A stretch of DNA of 33,358 nt, from NCBI RefSeq assembly GCF_024211275.1, contig NZ_JAMLDX010000028.1, positions 1-33,358 of the forward strand. The letters run 5' to 3'. Position numbers and translations under genes: made by a program. Under the pieces are notes generated by a model. It was given only the letters and a program-made list of their open reading frames with translations, made no database searches and was not told where the DNA came from. The DNA is from Sphingomonas tagetis. Its GTDB lineage: Bacteria; Pseudomonadota; Alphaproteobacteria; Sphingomonadales; Sphingomonadaceae. Positions 6,917 through 15,570 of this stretch are shown piece after piece (the first letter of the stretch is position 1; each line of letters opens with the position of its first letter).

Positions 6917-8248
6917 GTGACCGACCAGCGCACCGGGCCGAGCGATTTGCGGCCGACGCATGTCCGGCATGCGATCATTGCGCTGATCTTCATCATCACC
7001 ACGGTCAACTATGCCGATCGCGCAACCTTCTCGATCGCTGGCAGTCAAGCAGCGGCCGAGCTCGGGCTCAACGCGGTACAAACCGGCTTCATCCTGTCCG
7101 CCTTCGCCTGGGCCTATGTGCTGGCGCAGGTGCCCGGCGGCCTGCTGCTCGACAAATTCGGCACCAAGCGCATCTATGCGATGGCGATCGCGCTCTGGTC
7201 CGTCTTCACGGCGCTGCAGGGCTTCGCCGGGCTGATCGCCTTCCTGCCCGCGATGGCGATGCTGTTCGCGCTGCGCTTCATGGTCGGTCTGGCGGAAGCC
7301 CCGTCCTTCCCCGGCAACGCCCGCCTCGTCGCATCCTGGTTCCCGTCGGCCGAACGCGGCACCGCCTCGGCGATCTTCAACTCGGCGCAATATTTCTCGC
7401 TGGTCGCCTTCGCCCCGCTGATGGGCTGGCTCGCGCACAGCTTCGGCTGGCGCTCGATCTTCTGGGTGATGGGGGTGCTGGGTCTCATCGCGACCGCTGT
7501 TTTCCTGCGCTATATCCACAGCCCCGCGCGTCATCCGTCGGTCAACCAGGCCGAGCTCGACCATATCGAGGCGGGCGGCGGCCTGATCCATATGGAGGAA
7601 GGCGGCGCGGGCAGTGCGGCCGCGTTCGACTGGGCCAATGTCGGTAAACTGATCGCCGACCGCATGATGCTCGGCATCTATCTCGGCCAATATTGCATCA
7701 ACGTGCTGACCTATTTCTTCGTCACCTGGTTCCCGATCTATCTGGTCAAGGAGCGCGGCCTCAACATCATGGAGGCCGGGTTCGCCGCCGCCGCGCCGGC
7801 ATTGTGCGGCTTTGTCGGCGGGCTCGCCGGCGGCTATGTGTCCGACCTGATCCTCAAGCGCACCGGATCGCTCGATCTGGCGCGCAAGGGGCCGCTGACG
7901 GTGGGCATGCTGCTCGCGACGGCGATCATCGCCTGCGTCTGGGCGGAGGAGGAGTGGCTGGTGGTGACGCTGATGTCGGTCGCCTTCTTCGGCAAGGGCG
8001 TCGCCTCGCTCGGCTGGGCGGTGATGGCCGATGTCGCGCCGAAGCGGCTCGCAGGGCTGTCCGGCGGTGTGTTCAACATGTTCGGCAACATGGCGGGGAT
8101 CGTCACCCCGATCGTCGTCGGCTTCATCGTCGCCGCGACCGGTTCGTTCGACTGGGCTTTGGTCTATGTCGGGTTGCACTGCCTGCTGACGATCTTCGCC
8201 TTCCTGGTCATCACCGGCCCGATCAAGCGGATGGAAATCGGCACGTGA
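6917..8248 (+). CDS. MFS transporter of the glucarate/galactarate (GudP/GarP) group
   Basis: A 443-residue, 12-helix inner-membrane symporter of the anion:cation symporter family. Start GTG 6917 follows GAGGAGAG with 6-base spacing; longer in-frame starts encode only Arg-rich leader. NYADRATFSIAG at the end of helix 1 and GGLLLDKFGTKRIY after helix 2 are typical of hexarate and hexuronate carriers. Helices 7-12 follow a loop around FDWANVGKL. Its stop overlaps the next gene as GTGA, so the two are co-translated. The dehydratase KdgD nearby acts on the product of glucarate or galactarate dehydration, which fits a sugar-acid substrate. Confidence 0.88.
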   Translation: MTDQRTGPSDLRPTHVRHAIIALIFIITTVNYADRATFSIAGSQAAAELGLNAVQTGFILSAFAWAYVLAQVPGGLLLDKFGTKRIYAMAIALWSVFTALQGFAGLIAFLPAMAMLFALRFMVGLAEAPSFPGNARLVASWFPSAERGTASAIFNSAQYFSLVAFAPLMGWLAHSFGWRSIFWVMGVLGLIATAVFLRYIHSPARHPSVNQAELDHIEAGGGLIHMEEGGAGSAAAFDWANVGKLIADRMMLGIYLGQYCINVLTYFFVTWFPIYLVKERGLNIMEAGFAAAAPALCGFVGGLAGGYVSDLILKRTGSLDLARKGPLTVGMLLATAIIACVWAEEEWLVVTLMSVAFFGKGVASLGWAVMADVAPKRLAGLSGGVFNMFGNMAGIVTPIVVGFIVAATGSFDWALVYVGLHCLLTIFAFLVITGPIKRMEIGT

Positions 8249-10074
8249 GAACCGATCGCCGAGGGCTGTTGCTGGGCGGCGCGGCCGCCACGCTGATCCC
8301 CGCGGCCGCACGCGCGCAGCGCCCGATGCTGGTCGCGCGCACGCCGATGGCGCCCCCGCGCTGGGCAGTGCTGCAACGCCAGCTGCTCGCGCGCAACGCC
8401 GCGGCATGCGAAACCTTCTACGCCAAATATGTCGATCGCCGCGACTGGCTGCAGGTGTTCGAGCGCTGGGGCGCCAACGATGGCCCGGACGATGCGGCGG
8501 AGGCGACCAACGACTGGGCGATCCTCCACGCGCTCGGCGCGCCCGACCATATCCTGACTCTGACGCAGCGTTTCTGGGAAGGGCATCTGCGGCAATTCGC
8601 CGCAATGCGCACGGTCGATGTGCCGATTGCCCGCGCCGGCATGTATCACCGCGACTTTCCGGTGCAGATGGACTGGCAGCACAATGCCGAGGGACTGACG
8701 ACATTCAACGTGCTCGGCCTGTCCGCGCCGCGCGACCCGGCGCTGATCGCGCGCACCCGCCGCTTCGCCGATTTCTATACGGGGCGCGACCCTTCCGTCC
8801 GCAACTATGATCCGCAGCGCCGCATCATCCGCAGCGTGATGAACGGCAGCCGCGGGCCGATGCTGCGCCCCGCCACGCCGCTCGACTGGGCGGGCGACCC
8901 GTTCGCGGCGGGCGAGCGCTTCCACATGGAGCATGGCGAGACGACCTATCAGGAAACGCTCGACCATTATGCCGAATATACCGATGTGGTCGGCGACAAT
9001 CCGCTCAACCTCCAGGCGACGACGCTCGGCCTCAACGCCTATGCGCTGGGCGGCGGCGAGCGCTATCGCCGCTGGGCGCTCGACTATCTCGACGCCTGGG
9101 TGAGCCGCGCCAACGCCAATGGCGGCATCCTCCCGAGCAAGATCGGCCTCGACGGCAAGACCGCGCGCGACTGGTGGGGCGGGGTCTATGGCTGGGGCTT
9201 CTCGCCGATCGTGCCGCAGACAGGCAAGCGCGAGGACCGCAACCGCGTGCCGCGATCGATCACCGCCTTCATGAACGGCACGCTGCTGACCGGCGATTCC
9301 GCCTATATCGAGGTCTGGCGGCGGCAGACGGCGCGGATCAACGATGCCGGGCGCCAGCGCGACGGCAAGTTCGAGACGCCGACCATGTACGGCGCCGACG
9401 GCTGGTACGGATGGAAGCCCGGCCCATACCGCACCAATGGCTTCGAGATCTGGTATGTGACTCAGCGCGCCGATGATCTCGAACGCGCCGGACAGGACCC
9501 GTGGGTGTCGTTCCTGCACGGCGGGAACAACGCCTATCCGGTCGAGGCGCTCGAAGCCGATCTCGCCCGCGTCGCCGAACGCGAGAAGAGGATGCGCGAG
9601 GACACCACCACGCGCGACACCCGCCTCGCCGACTGGCCGCTCGACAAGACTCCGGCGAGCGTCAAGAGCCTGATCCAGCTGATGACCGGCGGGCTGCACC
9701 TCGCGCGTCCGCCTTGGTCGTCGACCTCGCCCAATCAGGGCGGCGTCGTGCTGCATTGCCGGCTGCGCTATTTCGATGCGGACCGGCGCCGCGCCGGCGT
9801 GCCCGAGGATGTCGCCGCGCTGGTGCATGCGCTCGGCGACACCACGACCGAAGTGACGCTGATCAATCTCGGCAAGGTTGCGCGAACGGTGACGATCCAG
9901 GGCGGCGCCTATGCCGAGCACCGCATCGATCGCGTGACGCTCGACGGGCAAACGATCACAGCCGCCGGGCGCGATTTCACGCTGCGGCTCGAACCGGGCT
10001 GTGGCGCGCGGCTGACGATCGCCATGCGGCGCTATGCCAACGCGCCGACACTGGCGTTCCCGTGGGACCGCTGA
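8245..10074 (+). CDS. Exported protein of unknown function, possible glycan-active enzyme
   Basis: A 609-residue protein starting at GTG 8245, overlapping the transporter stop. The N-terminus VRTDRRGLLLGGAAATLIPA, cut near ARAQ, is a Tat-like signal with paired arginines, so it is likely periplasmic. I do not recognise the family. Residues of roughly 35-430 are rich in Trp, Tyr and helical repeats (HRDFPVQMDWQHNAEGL, YRRWALDYLDAWV, WWGGVYGWGFSPI), resembling alpha/alpha-toroid hydrolases and lyases. The last 120 residues look like a beta-sandwich (EVTLINLGKVARTVTIQGG). Position between a sugar-acid transporter and an esterase suggests action on an acidic oligosaccharide. Fold and role are inferences. 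Confidence 0.6.
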   Translation: MRTDRRGLLLGGAAATLIPAAARAQRPMLVARTPMAPPRWAVLQRQLLARNAAACETFYAKYVDRRDWLQVFERWGANDGPDDAAEATNDWAILHALGAPDHILTLTQRFWEGHLRQFAAMRTVDVPIARAGMYHRDFPVQMDWQHNAEGLTTFNVLGLSAPRDPALIARTRRFADFYTGRDPSVRNYDPQRRIIRSVMNGSRGPMLRPATPLDWAGDPFAAGERFHMEHGETTYQETLDHYAEYTDVVGDNPLNLQATTLGLNAYALGGGERYRRWALDYLDAWVSRANANGGILPSKIGLDGKTARDWWGGVYGWGFSPIVPQTGKREDRNRVPRSITAFMNGTLLTGDSAYIEVWRRQTARINDAGRQRDGKFETPTMYGADGWYGWKPGPYRTNGFEIWYVTQRADDLERAGQDPWVSFLHGGNNAYPVEALEADLARVAEREKRMREDTTTRDTRLADWPLDKTPASVKSLIQLMTGGLHLARPPWSSTSPNQGGVVLHCRLRYFDADRRRAGVPEDVAALVHALGDTTTEVTLINLGKVARTVTIQGGAYAEHRIDRVTLDGQTITAAGRDFTLRLEPGCGARLTIAMRRYANAPTLAFPWDR

Positions 10075-11616
10075 TCAGCCGCCCGGCTTGATGTAAGGCG
10101 CGACCGACCACAGCAGCCGTTCTTCCCGCCGGGGATCGCTCACCACCCGCGTCTCGCTGTCGAAGATCATCGTGCGGCGCTGGTCCAAGGTGAACTTCGG
10201 CCAGCGCGGCACGCTCGCGCAATTGGGATCGCCGGTACGAGCGAAGGTGATGAAGCTATCGGCCATCAGTCCGGCGAGTCGCCGCGCGCCGGGCGTGCCC
10301 CCCGTGCGCGAGCCTTTCGCGGCGACATTGTCGAACACTAGCGGGATGTCGAGCGTGTGGAACGCACCGAGCACCCCGCCCGCCTCAGGCGAAGCGAAGT
10401 CAAGCTGGTACATCCAGGTCGGCGCCCCGATCTTCGCGCGCTCCTCAGCCTGAATCAGATGGCCCGGCCAGGACCGGCCCGCCGTGGTCGCCGCGAGCAG
10501 GATCTGGCCGGGCGTCTTGCTCGGATAGAGTTCGCGGTAGCGCTGTACGACCCAGTCGGGCGCGACGTCCTTGGTGATCTGGCTGCCGATCCGCTCGGCG
10601 AGATTGCTCCAATCGGTATCGCCACGCTTGAGCCAGTCGCCGATCCACAGCCCCGTCTCGTCATGCGTGTTGCCGACGATCAGCGGGATGTGGGCCGCCT
10701 CGCGCGGCGCGTCGGGCACGAATGGGTGGCGCGGCAGGACATGATGGTCGAGCGTCGAGGTGAAGCTGATCTCGCCCTTGCGCTCGATCGGATCGGTCAT
10801 CGCCATCGCGTCGACCAGTCGTTCGAGCGGCAGCGCCTTCAGTTCGGCGACGCTCTTTGCGCCGGTCTTGTCCATCCACGCCCGCGCGCGGATCGTGGCG
10901 TTGCGCGGGCCGGCGGCAGTGACATGCTGGCCGCTCATCGTCGCGGCGCGGTGGAACAGCGGGCGCGCTTCGGGCATCGCCATCAGCGTCACTGCCTTGG
11001 CGCCGCCGCCCGACTGGCCGAAGATCATCACGCAATTCGGATCGCCGCCGAACGCTGCGATATTGTCACGCACCCATTTGAGGGCGAGCACGATGTCGAG
11101 ATTGCCGGCATTGCCCGATTCCGCCGGGCCGCCGAGCTGCGCGAGATAGGCATAGCCGAGACCCGCGAGCCGGTGGTTGAGCGTCACCACCACCACATCG
11201 CCACGGCGGACGAGATTGCCGCCATCGTAGAGCGGGTCCGACCCCGAGCCATGCGCGTGCGCGCCGCCGTGCAGATAGACCATCACCGGCCGCCGCCCGC
11301 GATCCAGCGCCGGCGTCCAGATGTTGAGGAACAGGCAATCTTCGCTGACGGGCTCTTCCGCGCGCGTCTGCGGCGCGGCGGGGCCGTAGCTTGTGGCATC
11401 GGCGATGCCGGACCAGCTTGCCGGCGGCAGCGCGCGCTCGAACCGGCGCAACCGTGTATCGGCGCCGTAGCGCACGCCGCGAAAGACCTGCACGCCGCGC
11501 TCGCTTGTCCCGCGCACCCGGCCATGCCGGGTCACCGCGACCGGATCACTGCGCTGCCCCCACGCTGCCGCCGGGATCAGCAACGGCGCGCCGAGCAGCG
11601 CGCGGCGGTGGATCAC
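10075..11616 (-). CDS. Exported type-B carboxylesterase
   Basis: A 513-residue alpha/beta hydrolase of the carboxylesterase/lipase type-B family. The signature EDCLFLNIWTP is present, with nucleophile Ser202 in GQSGGG, probable acid Glu320 in NTHDETG and His420 in GAFHTLDIPL. An N-terminal HRRALLG plus hydrophobic stretch to AWGQ suggests Tat or Sec export. Start GTG 11616 overlaps the LysR stop as GTGA; an ATG at 11637 is possible. It is third in a minus-strand operon after the dehydratase and LysR. It may remove acetyl, methyl or aryl esters from the glycan handled by this module. Its stop abuts the 609-residue protein's stop tail to tail at TGATCA. Confidence 0.85.
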   Translation of the reverse strand: MIHRRALLGAPLLIPAAAWGQRSDPVAVTRHGRVRGTSERGVQVFRGVRYGADTRLRRFERALPPASWSGIADATSYGPAAPQTRAEEPVSEDCLFLNIWTPALDRGRRPVMVYLHGGAHAHGSGSDPLYDGGNLVRRGDVVVVTLNHRLAGLGYAYLAQLGGPAESGNAGNLDIVLALKWVRDNIAAFGGDPNCVMIFGQSGGGAKAVTLMAMPEARPLFHRAATMSGQHVTAAGPRNATIRARAWMDKTGAKSVAELKALPLERLVDAMAMTDPIERKGEISFTSTLDHHVLPRHPFVPDAPREAAHIPLIVGNTHDETGLWIGDWLKRGDTDWSNLAERIGSQITKDVAPDWVVQRYRELYPSKTPGQILLAATTAGRSWPGHLIQAEERAKIGAPTWMYQLDFASPEAGGVLGAFHTLDIPLVFDNVAAKGSRTGGTPGARRLAGLMADSFITFARTGDPNCASVPRWPKFTLDQRRTMIFDSETRVVSDPRREERLLWSVAPYIKPGG

Positions 11617-12503
11617 GCCGCCGCCATCTGCGCGCACAGCAGCCGCATCGGCTCCAGCGCCGGATTGGCATTGTCACGGCGCCACGCCATGTGCAGCTCG
11701 ACCGGCGCCTCGGGTTCGGTGCGCAGCGCGCGGAACTGGACGTCGAGCAGGTGCAGCCCCGACGCCGAGCGCGGCACGATCGCCGCCGCCAGTCCGGCAT
11801 GGACCAGTCCCAGCATCGAGTGGATCTGAGTCACATGCTGCACGTAATTGGGGCTGACCCCGGCATCGTCGAACAGCCGGACCAGCATGTCGTGAAAATA
11901 ACCCGCGCCCTGCCGCGCATACATGATCAGCGGCGCGCCATCGAACGTGTCGAGCGAGAGCACAGGCTCGCCCTGTCGCGGATCGCCCGGCGGCAACGCC
12001 ACCAGCAGCGGCTCGCGCAGCACGCACAGCGTGTCGAATTCGTGCCGGTCGACCGGCGGGCGAACGAAGCCGATGTCGATCAGGCCGGTCAGCAGCGCAT
12101 CGACCTGGTCGCCACTCACCATCTCGCGCAGCTCGAGGTCGATATTGGGCAGGCTCGCACGCGCCTGCGCCACGATCTGCGGGATCATGCTGTAGCCCGA
12201 CACCGCGGTGAAACCGATCGCGACCTTGCCCGCATCGCCCTTGGCGACGCGGCGCGCCGAGAGCGAAGCGCTCTCGGCGAGGCGGACGATACGCCGCGCT
12301 TCGATCAGGAAAACATGGCCCGCCGGCGTCAGGCTGACCTGGCGGCTGGTGCGTTCGAGCAACGTCACGCCGAGGATTCGCTCGAGCAGCTGGATCTGCC
12401 GGCTGAGCGGCGATTGAGTCATGTTGAGGCGCTGCGCGGCGCGGCCGAAATGGAGTTCTTCGGCCGCGGCCACGAAACAGCGGAGCTGGCTGAGCTCGAA
12501 CAT
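11613..12503 (-). CDS. LysR-family regulator of the sugar-acid module
   Basis: A transcription regulator with an N-terminal winged helix-turn-helix (FELSQLRCFVAAAEELHFGR, then AAQRLNMTQSPLSRQIQLLE) and a periplasmic-binding-like effector domain. ATG 12503 gives the usual LysR start; a GTG at 12539 overlaps the dehydratase stop as GTGA and would add 12 residues. It is sandwiched between the dehydratase and esterase genes with 4-base overlaps, so it is made from the same transcript and may respond to a sugar-acid intermediate. The effector is not known. Confidence 0.88.
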   Translation of the reverse strand: MFELSQLRCFVAAAEELHFGRAAQRLNMTQSPLSRQIQLLERILGVTLLERTSRQVSLTPAGHVFLIEARRIVRLAESASLSARRVAKGDAGKVAIGFTAVSGYSMIPQIVAQARASLPNIDLELREMVSGDQVDALLTGLIDIGFVRPPVDRHEFDTLCVLREPLLVALPPGDPRQGEPVLSLDTFDGAPLIMYARQGAGYFHDMLVRLFDDAGVSPNYVQHVTQIHSMLGLVHAGLAAAIVPRSASGLHLLDVQFRALRTEPEAPVELHMAWRRDNANPALEPMRLLCAQMAAA

Positions 12504-12535
12504 GGCGCCGGTGTAACGCGGCGCGACGTGCAATG

Positions 12536-13474
12536 TCACGCGGCCTGCACGGCCGGCCGGGCCGAAGCGCGCTCGACCAGCGCGCGCAAAATGTCATGCT
12601 CGGCCGCGGTCAGGTCGGTGAGTGGCGCGCGCACCGGCCCGGCATCGCGGCCGATCACGCGCATCCCGGCCTTGACGATCGACACCGCATAGCCGCGCCC
12701 GCGGTTGCGCAGGTCGAGATAGGGCATCACGAACTCGCGCAGCTGCTTCTGCACCTCGGCCTGATCGCCCGCGCGCACCGCGGCATAAAAGGCCAGCGCC
12801 CATTCCGGCATGAAGTTGAAAATCGCCGAGGAATAGGTGGTGACGCCCATCGTCAGATACGGCGTGGCGAACGTCTCCGCGGTCGGCAGCCCGCCGATAT
12901 AGGTCAGCCGGTCGCCCATCCGCACGAAGATGCGCGTCATCAGCTCGATATCGCCGACGCCATCCTTGAACCCGACCAGATTGGGATTGCGCTCGCACAG
13001 CCGCGCCAGCGTCTCGTCGTCGAGAATGGCGTTGTCGCGGTTGTAGACGATCACGCCGAGTCCGGTCGAGCGGCACACCGCCTCGACATGCGCGGCGAGT
13101 CCTTCCTGGCTCGACGAAGTCAGATAGGGCGGCAGCAGCAGCAACCCGTCGGCGCCCGCGGCTTCGGCGCCACGCGCGATCTCGGTCGCGATCGCCGTGC
13201 CGTAACCGCAGCCCGAGATCACCGGTAGCTTGCCGCCCGACTCCGCCACCGCCGCCGCGACCACCTGGACGATCTCGCCCGGTGTCAGCGAAAACACCTC
13301 GCCGGTGCCGCCGGCGGCGAACAGACCGGCCAGATCATGTTCGAGCATCCATGCGCAATGTGCACGATAGGGCGCCTCGTCGAATCGCCCTTCGGCATCG
13401 AAATGCGTGACCGGAAAGGACAACAGTCCCTGGCCAAGGCTGCGCCCCATCTCGCTCGGGCTCATCGTCGTCAC
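12536..13474 (-). CDS. kdgD: 5-dehydro-4-deoxyglucarate dehydratase
   Basis: A class-I aldolase-fold enzyme of the DapA superfamily that dehydrates and decarboxylates 5-keto-4-deoxyglucarate to 2-oxoglutarate semialdehyde and CO2. It has GGTGEVFSLT, catalytic Tyr144 in VYNRDNA and Schiff-base Lys170 in GFKDGVGD, the arrangement typical of KdgD. Length (312) suits the family (about 305). GTG 13474 is chosen since GGGAG lies 6 bases upstream; ATG 13465 (MSPSEMGRSLGQGLLSFPVT) aligns well with family starts but is 15 bases from it. It is first in the operon kdgD-lysR-esterase. The partner glucarate dehydratase and 2-oxoglutarate semialdehyde dehydrogenase are not in this module. Confidence 0.87.
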   Translation of the reverse strand: MTTMSPSEMGRSLGQGLLSFPVTHFDAEGRFDEAPYRAHCAWMLEHDLAGLFAAGGTGEVFSLTPGEIVQVVAAAVAESGGKLPVISGCGYGTAIATEIARGAEAAGADGLLLLPPYLTSSSQEGLAAHVEAVCRSTGLGVIVYNRDNAILDDETLARLCERNPNLVGFKDGVGDIELMTRIFVRMGDRLTYIGGLPTAETFATPYLTMGVTTYSSAIFNFMPEWALAFYAAVRAGDQAEVQKQLREFVMPYLDLRNRGRGYAVSIVKAGMRVIGRDAGPVRAPLTDLTAAEHDILRALVERASARPAVQAA

Positions 13475-13812
13475 AGGCATCTCCCAGATCGCCAGTCTCG
13501 CATCCATGCGCGAAACGCTTCGATGCCCTAGCTATTGGGTCAGCCCGTCAGCGTCCAAACCAAAGCCGCCATCGATCGATGCGCGCGTTGGCTCGATGGA
13601 TGATTGGTGCCAGGTGACGTGACCTTGCATGAGGCTCGAATGGGTGGACTGGCGAGGAAGGCGAGCGAATGCCCCACGCTGGCGGGTTGCCCCCAATAAA
13701 CTGTCTTGTCCCGTAATGCGGCCGGCGATCGCAGCCGACGGACAGCCACGCCCGCCGTTGAACGGGGTGCGATGGAAACAAGTTCACGACGAACGACGAT
13801 GGAGTGGTCAAA
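13475..13812. other. Gene-poor interval between two modules
   Basis: About 340 bases between the divergent kdgD and beta-propeller genes. It must hold both promoters, but I find no convincing -35/-10 pair, strong hairpin or repeat. A 10/15 match to the LysR operator described further right (13529-13543) is no better than chance expectation. Short open frames on both strands here show no recognisable motif. Confidence 0.5.
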
Positions 13813-15450
13813 ATGGGCAATGAGGGCGCGATCCCAGGGCCGAGAACGCCGATACCGCGCTGGGCCATATCTAGTTGGGCTACGTTTGCCCTCGCTGGCG
13901 GGTTTCTGTGCTCCGCCAGCGCCGCCGCGCCCCCCCGTCCTTATGCGGCCAATGTCGCCAAAGCCGTCTGCGCCGCGGGCGATGCGCAGGAGGTCGGGCT
14001 TCAAGGCCAGGTCACGATGGCGGAACGAAATGCCGGCTACAAAGGCGCCCATTGCAATCTGACACTGGTGTCGAAGCTGCCGGCGGAATTCGTACCGGAG
14101 AAGACCCGCATGTTCTCGATGGTCCGTGACCGGGCCGGACATCTTTGCGGGATTGCCTCGGGCGAAGGCGGCACGACGCCGACGATCGTTGCCGACATGA
14201 CCGATCCGAAGCGCATTGTCGAAACCGCCAGCCTCACCAGCCCGGCGATGATGCGTTCCTCCGAAGCCTTGAAGGTCAATGAGACCCGGGGCCTTTTGGT
14301 CTCGACCAGCTATGTCCCCGCGCACAGCGCCAACACAAACTCAGAAGAGCGCACGCTCGACGTCTACGACATCGGAACGGACTGCCGGCAGCCCAGGATG
14401 CTGGCTTCGGTCCAATTGCCCTTCCCTACCAAGAGCTTGAAGACGGGGTACCACGGATTTCGCTGGCCTGATCCCGACTATGTCATGGGTCACGAAGGGA
14501 ATTTCGCCCCGGACGGGATGACCTTCTACGTCGCGGACTCCAATCATGGCGTTCACCACGCGATCGACCTGGCCGATCCCGCGAATCCGAAGTTGCTCGA
14601 CACCTTCATGGCGCCATCCTGGAAAGGTTATGCCGATGGTCCTGACGACAGCTTCATCGCCTTCGGGGCCATGCCGCACAGCCTGTCGGTCAGCCCCGAC
14701 GGCAATCGCGGCTATTTCAGCATCGCGGCGTTCGATTCGCGCCTTGAGACCATCCCGCAAACCGGCGAGTGGTCGAACGGGTTCATGGTGTTGGACACAA
14801 GCGAGATCCAGCGCCGCAAGCCGGGCGGCCGCATGCGCTTCATCTCGCAAGTCGCCCTCAGCGATGGAGGCGGCCATCATGGCCCGCTGTCGGTCAAGAT
14901 CAATGGCCATCCCTACGTCATCGACAATGATGAATACGGCGCCGGTCAGCTGTCGGTGAAAGGACGGCTTGCCGCCTGTCGTGCCGGACTCCCGCCCAGC
15001 GGCATGGCGCGGATCTGGGACATCAAGAACGAACGGCACCCCAAGCTCGTTTTCAAACTGATCCTCGAGGTGAACGACCCCAAGAACTGCGCAACGATCG
15101 AACCAGAGACGATCGCCGGCGACGCCCAATGGGCCATGTTCCTGTACGACACCCATCTGTGCAGCGTCGATAATCGCGAGAATGCGACGGTTCTCGCGTG
15201 CGGCCACATGCAGTCGGGGATACGGGTCTACGACATCCGCAATCCGCGCCGCGTCAAGGAAATCGCTTATTTCAACCCGCCTGCGGGCAAGCCGAACCGG
15301 GTCAGGAGCTGCGCCGGAATTCCTCGCCTCGATGCCAAAACGCGGATGCTTTACAGCTACTGCGGCGGCGCCGGCTTTGTGGCCCTGCAATTCAAAAAGG
15401 GCGTCTGGCCATTTCCGGGATCCAGCACGCCCCGGGACATGCAGCTGTGA
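13813..15450 (+). CDS. Secreted beta-propeller-like (LVIVD-type) protein
   Basis: A 545-residue protein. ATG 13813 follows GGAG by 8 bases. A signal-like hydrophobic stretch (WATFALAGGFLCSASAAA) ends near residue 39. The remainder contains repeated units of the form LDVYDIGTDCRQPRMLASVQ, HAIDLADPANPKLLDTF, ARIWDIKNERHPKLVFKL and IRVYDIRNPRRVKEIAYF. These are LVIVD-like blades, each ending with an aspartate-containing strand before a new blade. Several Cys pairs (for example ACRAG, KNCATI, HLCSV, RSCAG) suit an oxidising compartment. No catalytic residue is evident. It stands alone between two catabolic modules, so its role is unknown. Confidence 0.75.
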   Translation: MGNEGAIPGPRTPIPRWAISSWATFALAGGFLCSASAAAPPRPYAANVAKAVCAAGDAQEVGLQGQVTMAERNAGYKGAHCNLTLVSKLPAEFVPEKTRMFSMVRDRAGHLCGIASGEGGTTPTIVADMTDPKRIVETASLTSPAMMRSSEALKVNETRGLLVSTSYVPAHSANTNSEERTLDVYDIGTDCRQPRMLASVQLPFPTKSLKTGYHGFRWPDPDYVMGHEGNFAPDGMTFYVADSNHGVHHAIDLADPANPKLLDTFMAPSWKGYADGPDDSFIAFGAMPHSLSVSPDGNRGYFSIAAFDSRLETIPQTGEWSNGFMVLDTSEIQRRKPGGRMRFISQVALSDGGGHHGPLSVKINGHPYVIDNDEYGAGQLSVKGRLAACRAGLPPSGMARIWDIKNERHPKLVFKLILEVNDPKNCATIEPETIAGDAQWAMFLYDTHLCSVDNRENATVLACGHMQSGIRVYDIRNPRRVKEIAYFNPPAGKPNRVRSCAGIPRLDAKTRMLYSYCGGAGFVALQFKKGVWPFPGSSTPRDMQL

Positions 15451-15570
15451 GGTACTGACCGGCTCCAACCGGTGCGCGCGGACTGGTCGCCAATCGGATG
15501 GAGGTTCAATCACGCCGGACGGTCATATGAACAAGCCGGCGACAAACGAATCAAAAGACTGGGAGAGATC

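Noticed and set aside
6794..8704. 636-codon minus-strand open frame opposite the MFS gene
   Set aside because: Rich in Arg, His and Asp with no motif, and it spans the end of one clear gene and the start of the next; high-GC shadow.
13529..13543. Fourth LysR operator copy upstream of kdgD
   Set aside because: Only 10 of 15 bases match, which is expected by chance in an interval of this size.
13540..13868. Small open frames on both strands before the beta-propeller gene
   Set aside because: No ribosome-binding site, no motif and composition like non-coding high-GC sequence.
15458..15475. Short ACCGG/CCGGT inverted repeat after the beta-propeller gene
   Set aside because: Five-base arms and no T-run; not convincing as a terminator.
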